DNA of 53,423 nt, from the NCBI GenBank assembly GCA_018268335.1, contig JAFDWT010000031.1:1-53423 (forward strand), written 5' to 3'. The notes below the pieces were generated by a model that worked only from the letters and a program-made list of their open reading frames with translations, had not been told where the DNA came from and ran no database searches. Position 1 is the stretch's first letter; each line of letters starts with the position of its first letter. This document shows, one piece after another, positions 1 to 7,529 of this stretch. Origin of the DNA: Armatimonadota bacterium. GTDB lineage: Bacteria; Armatimonadota; Fimbriimonadia; Fimbriimonadales; Fimbriimonadaceae. The translations under genes were made by a program, and so were the position numbers.

Positions 1-837
1 GGCAAGGCGATGACCGACGAGGAGCTCCTGCGCGTCGAGGCCATCGTCAACGACAAGGTCTGGGAGGCCGTGCCGGTCAAGGTCTATGCCGACGTCCCGA
101 TCGACGAGGCCCGCGGGATGGGGGCGATGGCGCTCTTTGGCGAGAAGTACGGCGACCGCGTGCGCGTCGTCCAGGTCGGCGACATGCCTCCGACCGAGCC
201 CAGCTTTAGCCGCGAGCTCTGCGGCGGCGTCCACGTCCGCAACACCGGCCAGATCGGCGTGGTGAAAATCCTCCACGAAGCCAGCGTCGCCAGCGGCGTC
301 CGCCGCATCACCGCCGTGGCTGGCCCGCGCGCCCTGCAATGGGCACGCGAGCAGGAGAATGCCGTCGCAGTCGCCGCCGATTTGCTCAAGGCCAATCCGA
401 AAGACTTGGTCTCAGCCGTCGAGCGGGCGATCGACAACCTCAAGGAGGAAAAGAAGAAGCGCGGCCGCATGGTCGTCCAGACCGGGGGCCAAAACGCGAC
501 CTACACCGACGTCTCCGGCATCGAACTGGTCACCGAGCACCTGGCCGAGGTCGAAGCGGAGGACGCCAAGCTGGTGGTCGACAAGCTGTCCGCGCCAGGT
601 CGCGTCGTGGTCGTCTTCAACACCGCCGAAGGCAAGGTCGGGATCACCTGCTCCGTCGGCGCCGAAGCCCGAGCCCGAGGCGGCCACGCTGGCAACCTGC
701 TCCGCGAGGTCGCCAAGATCGTCGGCGGCGGCGGTGGCGGCAAGCCCGAGTTCGCGACAGCCGGCGGCAAGGACCCGTCCAAGGTCGGCGAGGCCATGGC
801 CTCCGTTTCAGGCGTCCTGGTCGGGATGTTGGTGTAA
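1..837 (+). CDS. alaS: Alanine--tRNA ligase, C-terminal part (5' end outside window)
   Basis: The frame is open from base 1, so this is the 3' part of a longer gene. It charges tRNA-Ala in the cytoplasm; this part holds the editing and C-Ala regions. The motif CGGVHVRNTGQIG (codons around 220-260) is the second-domain signature whose Cys/His bind the editing-site zinc. The last 60 codons carry the Gly-rich DHHA1 segment (GGGGGGKPEFATAGGKDPSKV) that closes AlaS proteins. The stop is a TAA at 835-837. The aminoacylation domain lies upstream of the window. The identification is secure. Confidence 0.97.
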   Translation, partial: GKAMTDEELLRVEAIVNDKVWEAVPVKVYADVPIDEARGMGAMALFGEKYGDRVRVVQVGDMPPTEPSFSRELCGGVHVRNTGQIGVVKILHEASVASGVRRITAVAGPRALQWAREQENAVAVAADLLKANPKDLVSAVERAIDNLKEEKKKRGRMVVQTGGQNATYTDVSGIELVTEHLAEVEAEDAKLVVDKLSAPGRVVVVFNTAEGKVGITCSVGAEARARGGHAGNLLREVAKIVGGGGGGKPEFATAGGKDPSKVGEAMASVSGVLVGMLV

Positions 838-1068
838 GCCCTCCGGGCGGACTGAACGTATTACACAACAACCCGTTTCATGTGGGACAGCATGTGTAGT
901 ACAGGCGAATAACAAACGAATAGCATCGTGACGCTAGGCTGCCTTGGGCTCGGGAGCCCCGATGTTAGGCGTCGGTGCCAGCCGATGTCCACCAATTGCC
1001 GAAACCTGGGCAGCCGGATTGCTGCTCCGACAACCACTTCGCTTTTCGCAGTTCAGGACACCCACGCA

Positions 1069-1479
1069 TCAGGGACGGGTCTCAGCGTCTCGCTGCGTTC
1101 TGATCCATTCCGGCCCGCAGCTGAGCTTCTTGGCCAGCGGGCTCTTCGGATCGACGACCCGCCAGAACGGCGCGACCTCGTCGACGCCCTTCCCAGCCGC
1201 CAATTCTTCCAATGCCACCTCGGCGATGATCCGTAGGAAGATGCCGGTCGTGAGAGGACAAGTGCCGTCGGCACCATGTCGCGTGGCCAAGGAATTGCGT
1301 AATTCAGCCACACTGGTCGTCTGACCTATAGGAACTGAACGCAGTAATCCGTCGATTTCGGATGGCGAAGAGATCAGCAGCTTCTGCCCCGGAACAAGCC
1401 CCATTCCCGGCTTATCGAGAACGACGACCTCTGGGTCGTGCCCATTGTCATACTTTTGTCGCCACGTCTTCTTTGCCAT
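1069..1479 (-). CDS. MGMT/alkyltransferase-like (ATL) winged-helix protein
   Basis: A 136-residue protein. Residues about 45-130 resemble the DNA-binding domain of O6-alkylguanine-DNA alkyltransferases: a helix-turn-helix-like stretch (SVAELRNSLATRHG), TTGIFLRIIAE, and the distal strand PFWRVVDPKSPLAKKLSCG. Where true methyltransferases have PCHRV, this protein has PFWRV, so the acceptor cysteine is missing. It is therefore more likely a lesion-sensing or DNA-binding ATL-type protein than an enzyme; that is inference. The first 40 residues are basic and lack a recognised fold. A -10-like CATAAC at 1486-1491 lies 6 nt before the ATG. Confidence 0.6.
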   Translation of the reverse strand: MAKKTWRQKYDNGHDPEVVVLDKPGMGLVPGQKLLISSPSEIDGLLRSVPIGQTTSVAELRNSLATRHGADGTCPLTTGIFLRIIAEVALEELAAGKGVDEVAPFWRVVDPKSPLAKKLSCGPEWIRTQRDAETRP

Positions 1480-1485
1480 CTTGGG

Positions 1486-1491
1486 GTTATG
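1486..1491 (-). promoter_or_regulatory. Possible -10 box (CATAAC) for a leaderless ATL-like mRNA
   Basis: CATAAC on the minus strand ends 6 nt before the ATG at 1479, so transcription would start at or next to the start codon. It matches four of six consensus bases and no clear -35 is seen. On its own it is weak; it is listed because the same spacing recurs at metF, the VOC gene and the 52486 gene. Confidence 0.25.
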
Positions 1492-1500
1492 CTCATGGAG

Positions 1501-1731
1501 CTATCGGTCGAGAACTGCACCAAGTACGAGGCCGATCACTCCGCCGATGACCGCCGCCAGCAAAGTCACGGAGACGCCATATCCCAAGGCGAGGCCCACG
1601 CCTTCGCCACGGATCCGGTCGTCTTTGAGCATGTGCCTTTGCCGATGGAGGTAGTGAAAGTAGTAAGCAAGCATGACAAGCGTCGTGCACCCTATTGACC
1701 AAGCCAGGATCAACTGCCGCTTCTCAGTCAC
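1501..1731 (-). CDS. Small two-helix membrane protein, unknown function
   Basis: A 76-residue protein with a GTG start preceded by GAGAGG. It has two hydrophobic segments (about residues 7-25 and 45-72) joined by a basic, charged loop (HRQRHMLKDDRIRGEG). The second segment is Gly-rich and could pack tightly against another helix. It lies 22 bp upstream of the ATL-like gene in the same direction, so the two may be cotranscribed. No family is recognised. Frame use and the membrane pattern support a real gene, but it could be lineage-specific. Confidence 0.5.
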   Translation of the reverse strand: MTEKRQLILAWSIGCTTLVMLAYYFHYLHRQRHMLKDDRIRGEGVGLALGYGVSVTLLAAVIGGVIGLVLGAVLDR

Positions 1732-1781
1732 TCTAACCTCTCAGATGGTACGGTCATGCGCGGGACTGAGGTTTCGACTTC

Positions 1782-2636
1782 CTAGGCTAGTTCCCGTCGC
1801 AAAGCCTCAACGACCAGCCGGGTCGCCGGAGACTTGTTCAGCGTATAGAAATGCACCCCCGGCGCCCCCGAGGCCAGAAGCTCTTTGCACTGCGACACCG
1901 CGTGCGCCACGCCAATGTAGAAGGTCGCCGCGTCCGAGACCTTGTATTGGTCGAGCAAACCCTGCAAATGCAAAGGCACGGTCGCCCCGCACATGCCTGT
2001 GAACCGCTTGACCTGGTCGGCGTTCTGGATCGGCATGATGCCAGGCAGCACCGGCACCCCGACGCCGATGGTCCGCGCTCGGCCGACGAACTCGAAATAG
2101 TGGCGGTTGTCGAAGAACAGCTGGGACACCAGCACGTCCACGCCTGCGTCCACTTTGCGCTTCAGGTGGGTCAGGTCGTCTTGTTTCGAAGCCGCCTCGG
2201 TGTGCCCCTCGGGATAGCACGCCCCCAAGATGCAAGCCTCGGGATACACCTCGCGCACCAGAGCGACCAAGTCGGCGGCGTGGCAAGCGCCTTCCACCGG
2301 GGCCGGGGCGTCGCCGCGCAAAGCCAGGATGTTCTTCAGCCCCGCGTCTTTCACTTGGCGCACCGAAGAAACTAAGTCGTCGCGCGGCACGCCCAGGCAG
2401 GTCATATGGACGACGGCTTCCAGCCCCACTTCATCACGGATGCGCCGGGCCAGATCGACAGTCTGCCCCTTCGTGCTTCCTCCAGCGCCGCAAGTGACCG
2501 ACACGAAGGCGGGCCCGAGCTCCTTCAACGAAGCCAGATTACTGAACAGCGAACGCTCCCCGGCCGGCGTCTTGGGTGGGAAAAACTCGAACGAGAACAG
2601 CGGCTTCCCTTGGGCCATCATCTCGTCGATTCGCAT
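1782..2636 (-). CDS. metF: Methylenetetrahydrofolate reductase
   Basis: A 284-residue FAD-dependent enzyme that reduces 5,10-methylene-THF to 5-methyl-THF for methionine synthesis. Family signatures are clear: FSFEFFPPKT near residue 14, FVSVTCGAGGST near 44 (catalytic-region Glu/Thr), HMTCLG near 77, LALRGDAP near 103, QLFFDN near 167 and the LPGIMPI loop near 197. Length matches bacterial MetF. The start ATG has a possible -10 box (TAATAT) only 7 nt upstream, which would give a leaderless transcript. It lies downstream of the tRNA-Leu gene on the same strand. Confidence 0.96.
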   Translation of the reverse strand: MRIDEMMAQGKPLFSFEFFPPKTPAGERSLFSNLASLKELGPAFVSVTCGAGGSTKGQTVDLARRIRDEVGLEAVVHMTCLGVPRDDLVSSVRQVKDAGLKNILALRGDAPAPVEGACHAADLVALVREVYPEACILGACYPEGHTEAASKQDDLTHLKRKVDAGVDVLVSQLFFDNRHYFEFVGRARTIGVGVPVLPGIMPIQNADQVKRFTGMCGATVPLHLQGLLDQYKVSDAATFYIGVAHAVSQCKELLASGAPGVHFYTLNKSPATRLVVEALRRELA

Positions 2637-2643
2637 GCCTTTG

Positions 2644-2649
2644 ATATTA
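2644..2649 (-). promoter_or_regulatory. Putative -10 box for leaderless metF mRNA
   Basis: TAATAT on the minus strand is followed by 7 nt and then the metF ATG. A start site 7 nt after the hexamer would fall on the A of the ATG. The -35 region is not convincing (ATTGAA lies 16 nt upstream). An AAGG near the ATG could alternatively serve as a poor ribosome site. Confidence 0.4.
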
Positions 2650-2699
2650 CGTTAGGCAGAGGCCCTTCAATAGGGCCATCAAGCGAAATAAAAGAAAGC

Positions 2700-2785
2700 T
2701 GGTGCGCGGGAAAAGACTCGAACTTTCACGCCTTGTGAGCACTACCACCTCAAGGTAGCGTGTCTACCAATTCCACCACCCGCGC
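2700..2785 (-). tRNA. tRNA-Leu(GAG) with encoded CCA
   Basis: The minus strand folds as a class II tRNA. The acceptor stem is GCGCGGG/CCCGCGC with discriminator A, and the D arm contains AATTGGTAGAC. The anticodon stem is CTACC/GGTAG around the loop TTGAGGT, giving anticodon GAG. A variable arm and a T arm with GTTCGAGTC follow. The 3' CCA is encoded (2700-2702). It reads CUC and, by wobble, CUU codons. Confidence 0.95.
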
Positions 2786-2828
2786 AGCGACGCCTATTGT
2801 ACCGGACCGGCGACAGGTCCCAGCCGTG

Positions 2829-4019
2829 TCAGCCGCCGCGCGTGATCAGAAACAGGCGGTTGCCCAGGTCATAGACCACCTTGCGCAAGCGAGAAAGGCT
2901 GAGTTTCGCTTCCTCACCAGGTGTGACACCCTCGCCCTTGACGTCGTCGTCCTCGACCAAAAACAGCACCCGGTCGCCACCTCGTACGGCATAGGTGTCC
3001 TGGACATAAGCGTCTCCCATGCTGGGCACCGAGTCCATGAAGTTGTTCAACCTGACCGACGCCTCCTGGGCGCGCGACGCCGCCTCGCCGCCACGGAACG
3101 TGTGGATCAGGCTCTGCCCAAACCACAGCTCGACCGACGAATCGGGCCGTGGTGTAGCCCGAGCCGAATAAGTCGTCGAGACTTGGCTCCGCCGGATCTC
3201 GACTCCAGACTCCTTCAGCTTGGCCATCATGAACCGCGCACGCTGCTCCGTGATCGGGTGGGTCTGGAAGATGCCCCACTCCACGCGCGGCCCCAGACTG
3301 TCCTTGTGGGCCAACCGCTCCATGAAAGTCAGCGCTCCGACTGGGTTGAACCGGCTCTTTTGCAGATACTGTAGACTGCCATAGTCGGAGGCGGTCTCCG
3401 CTTCGACCGACCACCCGCTCTGGTACGACTGGTTCAGCAGTTGGGCCGCCATCAAACCGGCCATGGCGTCCGAACTCTTGCTGAGCGCGGCGACGATCAG
3501 CAGCGGCAGTTGGGCCAGCTGCCAACCGCTGCCCTTTTTCTTCATGGTGGCCATATGCCGAAAGGCGGCATGGGCGATCTCGTGAGCCAGGACCGCGGCC
3601 AGCTCGTCGTCGGATTCGACGAACTTCATCAGCCCTTCATACACATAAATGTAGCCGCCCGGGATTGAAAACGCGTTGACGTCGTCGCCTTTGATCAGTT
3701 TGAACGAATAGTGGAAGGGGTTCAAGCGAGGGTCGCCCCACAGGACTTCGACCTTTGAGTTGCGGGCGATTTCGGCGAGCGGCGCCGCCACGCGCTGCAG
3801 CCGGGCGTCCATGTCGGCGTCTTTGCTGAGTTTCAGCTCTTTCTCGACTTCGGCCGAGTACTCCTTGCCGAGCGCGACGTCGCTGTCAAGGTCCTTCTGG
3901 TGCTTGGCTTCCTCTTGCTGTGCCTTGCTGCTGGCTTGGCCCGCCAATGCCGAACCGGTGTCGGCGAAAGCCCCGACAGTCGGTGCGACAAGAACCAAAG
4001 CGGCGACAAGGCAACGCAT
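2829..4019 (-). CDS. Secreted M48-family zinc metalloprotease (BepA/LoiP-like)
   Basis: A 396-residue protein starting at ATG 4019, which has GTGGAAG upstream and opens a normal signal peptide (MRCLVAALVLVAPTVGAFAD); a TTG start nine bases earlier is less likely. The catalytic HEIAH motif is at residues 146-150, and the third zinc ligand is probably in EAETASDYG, near residue 205. VNAFSIPGGYIYVYEGLM just before the active site is typical of M48 Loi/BepA proteases. The last 130 residues have no recognised domain. It likely works in the periplasm on misfolded or outer-membrane proteins. Confidence 0.88.
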   Translation of the reverse strand: MRCLVAALVLVAPTVGAFADTGSALAGQASSKAQQEEAKHQKDLDSDVALGKEYSAEVEKELKLSKDADMDARLQRVAAPLAEIARNSKVEVLWGDPRLNPFHYSFKLIKGDDVNAFSIPGGYIYVYEGLMKFVESDDELAAVLAHEIAHAAFRHMATMKKKGSGWQLAQLPLLIVAALSKSSDAMAGLMAAQLLNQSYQSGWSVEAETASDYGSLQYLQKSRFNPVGALTFMERLAHKDSLGPRVEWGIFQTHPITEQRARFMMAKLKESGVEIRRSQVSTTYSARATPRPDSSVELWFGQSLIHTFRGGEAASRAQEASVRLNNFMDSVPSMGDAYVQDTYAVRGGDRVLFLVEDDDVKGEGVTPGEEAKLSLSRLRKVVYDLGNRLFLITRGG

Positions 4020-4092
4020 CTTCCACAAGGTTGACGCATCGGGAGCCGGATTGTTGCTGTCTCAACCTCCAATTGGCCTAGATTCTTCAGAA

Positions 4093-4515
4093 TCAGCCTG
4101 TTTTGGAGGGCAATTCGTCGTCGTCGACCAGCTCGATGTCGGCGTCGAACGTCCCTCGCCATGACCGCAGTTCGATCCGGTCGAAGTTCAGGTGCCAACG
4201 CGTCCACTCGTCTCCGGCGACCAGGCCGGCGGCCACGACGGTGTCTTTGGCATAGGCCACCACATGCAGGAGCCTTTCCTCCAGAAAGTCCATCAAGGTC
4301 GAATAGCTGTCTTGTCCGGGTCCGCAAGAATAGAAAACACCCGCATACCAGCTGGATGCGTTTCCCTCTGCCAACTCGACGGTGAGCGGTTCACAGATCG
4401 CCGGATGTGCAGCCGAGAGCTCCATTTTGGGAGCCTCGAGCACACTGCCTGGAAATAGGCACCTCCAAGCCCTGTCGCTAGCGAGGAGTTGTTCTCGCAG
4501 CCGCATCCCTTTCAT
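4093..4515 (-). CDS. Hypothetical protein, unknown function
   Basis: A 140-residue soluble protein. I chose ATG 4515 because GAGG lies 8 nt upstream; a GTG at 4557 would add 14 residues. No signal peptide or known motif is seen. The sequence is acidic towards the C terminus and rich in aromatic residues (WYAGVFYSC, WTRWHLNF), giving the look of a small alpha/beta protein. Its ATG overlaps the TGA of a 24-codon upstream ORF (4512-4586), so it may be translationally coupled. The protease gene follows 73 bp downstream. Confidence 0.6.
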   Translation of the reverse strand: MKGMRLREQLLASDRAWRCLFPGSVLEAPKMELSAAHPAICEPLTVELAEGNASSWYAGVFYSCGPGQDSYSTLMDFLEERLLHVVAYAKDTVVAAGLVAGDEWTRWHLNFDRIELRSWRGTFDADIELVDDDELPSKTG

Positions 4516-4586
4516 GCTCCGCGCCTCCGGCAGTTTCCGGGGCGTCTTGCCGGACACCCGTCGAACTCAAACTTCATAGTAAGCAT
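4512..4586 (-). CDS. Possible 24-codon upstream ORF coupled to the next gene
   Basis: This ORF starts at ATG 4586 and encodes MLTMKFEFDG followed by an Arg/Cys/Pro-rich tail. It ends in a TGA that shares the ATGA of the 4515 start. A -10-like TATAGA (4594-4599) lies 7 nt before its ATG. It could be a leader peptide or the original N terminus of the following gene separated by a frameshift. Short length makes it uncertain. Confidence 0.3.
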   Translation of the reverse strand: MLTMKFEFDGCPARRPGNCRRRGA

Positions 4587-4593
4587 GTCGTCC

Positions 4594-4599
4594 TCTATA
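4594..4599 (-). promoter_or_regulatory. Putative -10 box (TATAGA) 7 nt before ATG 4586
   Basis: TATAGA on the minus strand matches five of six consensus bases. Its spacing to the ATG equals that of metF. No good -35 is visible at 16-18 nt. Confidence 0.35.
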
Positions 4600-4837
4600 C
4601 TCTCAGTACCGCCCTTTGGGCGTCTCCGAAGTTGTTCCCGCAACTATATATTGCCATAGTCTGGTTTTCTCCAAACCGCTCGCAATGAAAACGGCGTAAA
4701 ATCGATGGATTCTTTACTCTCATCATAATTTTTGCAAGCCGTGACTACAAGAGCAAATCGTATTTCTGGTCAATTGTGTTCAAGATACTCTTTTTGTTAA
4801 TGTTTACTCTTATCACAATGCGCATCACAAATATCTT

Positions 4838-4862
4838 GTTTCTGACTAGAAAAATCAGAAAC
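4838..4862. repeat. Perfect 8-bp inverted repeat
   Basis: GTTTCTGA (4838-4845) and TCAGAAAC (4855-4862) are exact reverse complements separated by 9 nt. There is no T-run, so it is not a standard terminator. It could be an operator or a weak RNA hairpin. Confidence 0.4.
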
Positions 4863-4900
4863 CAACATGACCACCAATGTTGGCACATGATCCTCGAACC

Positions 4901-4929
4901 TTGACAGCCGCAAACCCTATAGATATCAC
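4901..4929 (+). promoter_or_regulatory. Putative sigma70 promoter facing the small ORF
   Basis: TTGACA (4901-4906), a 17-nt spacer and TATCAC (4924-4929) form a plausible promoter. The -35 is perfect and the -10 matches four of six. It points towards an AAGGAG-ATG pair at 4971-4983 and away from any annotated rightward gene. Confidence 0.4.
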
Positions 4930-4980
4930 TTCAGGGCCAAGATGCAGCTGTGACTGGCGGCCACCGACTTAAGGAGCACC

Positions 4981-5124
4981 ATGGCCACTGGGGCTATGCC
5001 CGAGCGACACGTTGGACGGCACTACACCCTAAACTGCTCAGCGTCGTCGTTACGAGAACACGGCCATTGGCTTGACCATAGCGCCGCTCTTCATCAGCCC
5101 GTACACTTTGGGGATTTCATCTAG
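4981..5124 (+). CDS. Candidate small protein of 47 residues
   Basis: ATG 4981 follows a textbook ribosome site AAGGAG (4971-4976) with a 4-nt spacer, and a promoter-like pair lies 50 nt upstream. The predicted peptide begins MATGAMPERHVGRHY, is His-rich and has no membrane segment. Its last 75 bases run antisense to the end of the dehydrogenase gene at 5050. No homology can be judged by eye. The regulatory signals are the main support; the ORF could be spurious with the transcript acting as an sRNA or antisense RNA. Confidence 0.3.
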   Translation: MATGAMPERHVGRHYTLNCSASSLREHGHWLDHSAALHQPVHFGDFI

Positions 5125-6006
5125 CGGCACCAAATCACTGACGAGTTGCTCCGCCAGCGAGCGACGCTCGCGCAAAAGCGCGACCGCGTCCGCCGTGTCG
5201 TCAGGACCACAAGAGTAGCTGCAGGTCAGCCTGAAGTCGCGGAAGTACAGACTTTCCAAGTCCAGGGCGACCGGTTCCTCTGGTGGCAGTGGAGCAAACA
5301 GCCCGATCCGGGCGTCCGGCTCGGCGATGGAGAGTGCGAAGTCCAGGGCCGGACGGTTGCCCGGACAGACAATGACGACGTCGGCCGTCTCTTTGTACTC
5401 CGGATGCCTGGCGTCGAGCCCCAGTCTCCTAGCATTGGCCACGCGCACGGGGTTGGTGTCGTAACCCACCGCCGCTGGCATCAACAACATATGCGCCAGC
5501 CCCATGAACCCCAAACCGACGACCGCGGCCGGCTCGCCGGGCTGGTACTGTGCCCGCCAAAGCGACTTGACGACGCATCCCAGAGGCTCGACCAGGGCGG
5601 CCGCTTGGGGTTCCAGGTCGTCCACCCGGTGGCAGTCGTCCAGGTTGGCGGCGCTGACTGCGAAGTACTCGGCCATACCGCCAGGGTCAAGGCGTGTCTT
5701 CTTCCATTGCTCGCAGTGCACATACGCCCGGCGAGCGCACCGGTCACAGCGCATGCAGGCCGCGTGGTGGTGCGGGGCGACCCGGCATCCGACCGGAAAC
5801 CGGTCGTCCTGCGACTCCACGACCGTCCCGCTCACCTCGTGCCCCAGGACGTGCGGAGCCTTGCGGTCCATGTACCAGTCCATCAGCTCGCCCGAGCACA
5901 GGCCGCAGGCCTCGGTCTTGACGAGCAGGCCGCCGCGCGGACAGTCGGGCACCGGCATGTCCGACACTTCCACACGCCCACCCCCCACATAGAGGCCGAC
6001 TTTCAT
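5050..6006 (-). CDS. Zinc-dependent medium-chain dehydrogenase
   Basis: A 318-residue MDR-superfamily oxidoreductase using NAD(P). Visible features are the catalytic zinc segment (CGLCSGE near residue 36), GHEVSG near 56, the structural-zinc lobe with four cysteines (CMRCDRCARRAYVHC near 84-98), and a Rossmann GLGFMG near 164. It is a little shorter than typical family members (about 340-350). Its start overlaps the end of the paralogous dehydrogenase at 6003 by 4 nt, so the two are translationally coupled. They may act as a heteromer or on successive substrates; the substrate cannot be told from sequence. Confidence 0.85.
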   Translation of the reverse strand: MKVGLYVGGGRVEVSDMPVPDCPRGGLLVKTEACGLCSGELMDWYMDRKAPHVLGHEVSGTVVESQDDRFPVGCRVAPHHHAACMRCDRCARRAYVHCEQWKKTRLDPGGMAEYFAVSAANLDDCHRVDDLEPQAAALVEPLGCVVKSLWRAQYQPGEPAAVVGLGFMGLAHMLLMPAAVGYDTNPVRVANARRLGLDARHPEYKETADVVIVCPGNRPALDFALSIAEPDARIGLFAPLPPEEPVALDLESLYFRDFRLTCSYSCGPDDTADAVALLRERRSLAEQLVSDLVPLDEIPKVYGLMKSGAMVKPMAVFS

Positions 6007-6989
6007 GGGACAAAAACATACTTGACGCCGACGCCCGCTTCCAAGTCCCGGAAGACTTCTGGGCCCTCTTGCAGCGTCCTCGTGCCGGTCAGCAGCGGGC
6101 TGACATCAAACTCTGGGTCGATCAGCCACTCCCGAGCCTGCCGCACCGCTTGGGTGCCGAAGTGGAACGGGCTGACCAAGATGATCTCGTCATAGTGCAG
6201 CCGCTTGGTGTCAAAGCTGGCGGTGGAGCCGGCCGGGCAGCCGCCGAACAAGACCACCGTCCCCCCGCGCCTGGCCCATGAGGGGCTGGCTTCCCACACC
6301 ACGACTTTGCCCGTGCACTCAATAACGATGTCCGCCTGCGCTTGAAACCCTTCCAAATTCTCCGTCCGGGCTCCCATCTTGCGTCCGACAGCCAGGCGCG
6401 TCCGGTTGCGGCCGACGAGCACGATGTCTTGGACACCCAGTCGCTTAAGAGCGGCGACAAACAAAAGCCCGATCGCCCCCGGCCCGACCACGACGACCTG
6501 GTCCGTCGGCTTCGGCGGCGTCTTTATCAAGGCCTGGGCGACGCAGGCCAACGGCTCCAACAGCGATGCAGTCGCGTAGTCCAGGTGGTCGGGTTTCTCG
6601 AACAGGTTCAGCCGCGCCACGCGCTCAGGAACCAGCAAATATTCGGCATAGCTGCCCAGGACTTTGGTCGACATCACGGTGTCGCAGAGGTTCTCTTGCC
6701 CGCCCAGGCACCAGCGGCATTGCTGGCAAGGGGCCGAGTGCACGCCCATCACCGCCTGCCCAATTTCGAACGGCGCCCCTTCGCCGACAGCCGCGACATC
6801 CCCGCTGTATTCGTGCCCCAGCACACCCGGCATCGGTATCTGCGGGTGGCCGCGCAGGAACGCCTTGAGGTCGGTGCCGCAGGTCGTCGCTGCCCGGACG
6901 CGCACCAAAACTTCGCCCGGCCCAGGTTCAGGGACGTCCACTTCGTCAAACGCCAAGCGCCCGGGCTCCATCAGCACGAGAGCCTTCAT
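6003..6989 (-). CDS. Zinc-dependent medium-chain dehydrogenase (second of pair)
   Basis: A 328-residue MDR oxidoreductase starting at ATG 6989 (MKALVL), where homology begins; 31 further upstream codons are open but unlike the family. It has CGTDLK near residue 37, GHEYSG near 57, the structural zinc cysteines (CQQCRWCLGGQENLC) near 88-102, and GPGAIG near 166. The family includes threonine, sorbitol and galactitol-1-phosphate dehydrogenases; the substrate is not evident. It is first in a two-gene unit and diverges from the SRPBCC gene across 96 bp. Confidence 0.88.
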   Translation of the reverse strand: MKALVLMEPGRLAFDEVDVPEPGPGEVLVRVRAATTCGTDLKAFLRGHPQIPMPGVLGHEYSGDVAAVGEGAPFEIGQAVMGVHSAPCQQCRWCLGGQENLCDTVMSTKVLGSYAEYLLVPERVARLNLFEKPDHLDYATASLLEPLACVAQALIKTPPKPTDQVVVVGPGAIGLLFVAALKRLGVQDIVLVGRNRTRLAVGRKMGARTENLEGFQAQADIVIECTGKVVVWEASPSWARRGGTVVLFGGCPAGSTASFDTKRLHYDEIILVSPFHFGTQAVRQAREWLIDPEFDVSPLLTGTRTLQEGPEVFRDLEAGVGVKYVFVP

Positions 6990-7085
6990 TGTCGCTTGTC
7001 GAGGTCGGGTGGCAGCCACGGTGGTCAGCTCAAAAAAGTCGGCCTGGTAGACTCGGCGACTCCCCGTCACGGAGACGGACAACCC

Positions 7086-7529
7086 ATGCCCACCATCACC
7101 TCGTCCATCCGGATCGAAGCGCCTTTAGATAGAGTCTACGCCATCGCCAAGGACAACCGTGCGTTTCCGGACTTCATGGACGACGTCGTTTCACTCACAG
7201 TCACAGAAGAAGACGGCCCCAGGGTGGTCAGCGACTGGGTCGGCACGATCTCGGCTTTCGGCATCAAAGTCCGCTGGACGCAAGAAGACATCTGGGACGA
7301 CGCCCACCACACCTGCCACTTCAAACAGCTCAAGGGCGACTACGACATGCTGGAGGGCCACTGGACGTTCCAAGACCGGGACGGAGGCACCTTCTTCGAT
7401 AGCCAACTGGACTACGAATACGTCGTCCCCGGCCTCGGCCCTCTGGTCAAAAAGGTCGTACACAGCCTGGCGACAAAGAACATCGAGGGCCTGATGCAAG
7501 CAATCAAATCCCGCGCCGAAGGAGCATGA
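7086..7529 (+). CDS. SRPBCC (START-like) family protein
   Basis: A 147-residue protein starting at ATG 7086 with GGAGACGG upstream. It shows the SRPBCC / polyketide cyclase-like pattern: a first strand (SSIRIEAPLDRVYAIAKD), a loop (FPDFMDDVVSL) and the C-terminal long helix (LVKKVVHSLATKNIEGLMQAIKSRAE) that covers the hydrophobic pocket. Such proteins bind lipids or small hydrophobic ligands; many sit in quinone or lipid metabolism. Its stop overlaps the start of the CBS-DUF1385 gene by 4 nt (ATGA), indicating coupled translation. Confidence 0.85.
   Translation: MPTITSSIRIEAPLDRVYAIAKDNRAFPDFMDDVVSLTVTEEDGPRVVSDWVGTISAFGIKVRWTQEDIWDDAHHTCHFKQLKGDYDMLEGHWTFQDRDGGTFFDSQLDYEYVVPGLGPLVKKVVHSLATKNIEGLMQAIKSRAEGA

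Larger units (their letters stand above)
4600..5049. other. A+T-rich intergenic segment without a conventional gene
   Basis: About 450 bases between two leftward genes are strikingly richer in A and T than the surroundings, mostly at 4640-4870. No ORF of normal size is present. The segment holds an inverted repeat (4838-4862), a promoter-like pair facing right (4901-4929) and the start of a small ORF (4981). It may be an acquired or decayed segment, or a regulatory region. Confidence 0.6.

Noticed and set aside
838-1068. Possible gene or RNA between alaS and the ATL-like gene
   Set aside because: The frames are short, without start signals, and only a weak GGGCT...AGCCC hairpin is present.
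5146-6195. Rightward 349-codon open frame across the two dehydrogenase genes
   Set aside because: It is antisense to both genes, crosses their junction, and lacks any recognisable domain.
6342-7085. Long N-terminal extension of the SRPBCC frame
   Set aside because: It is antisense to the dehydrogenase gene; the SRPBCC fold starts at ATG 7086, which has its own ribosome site.
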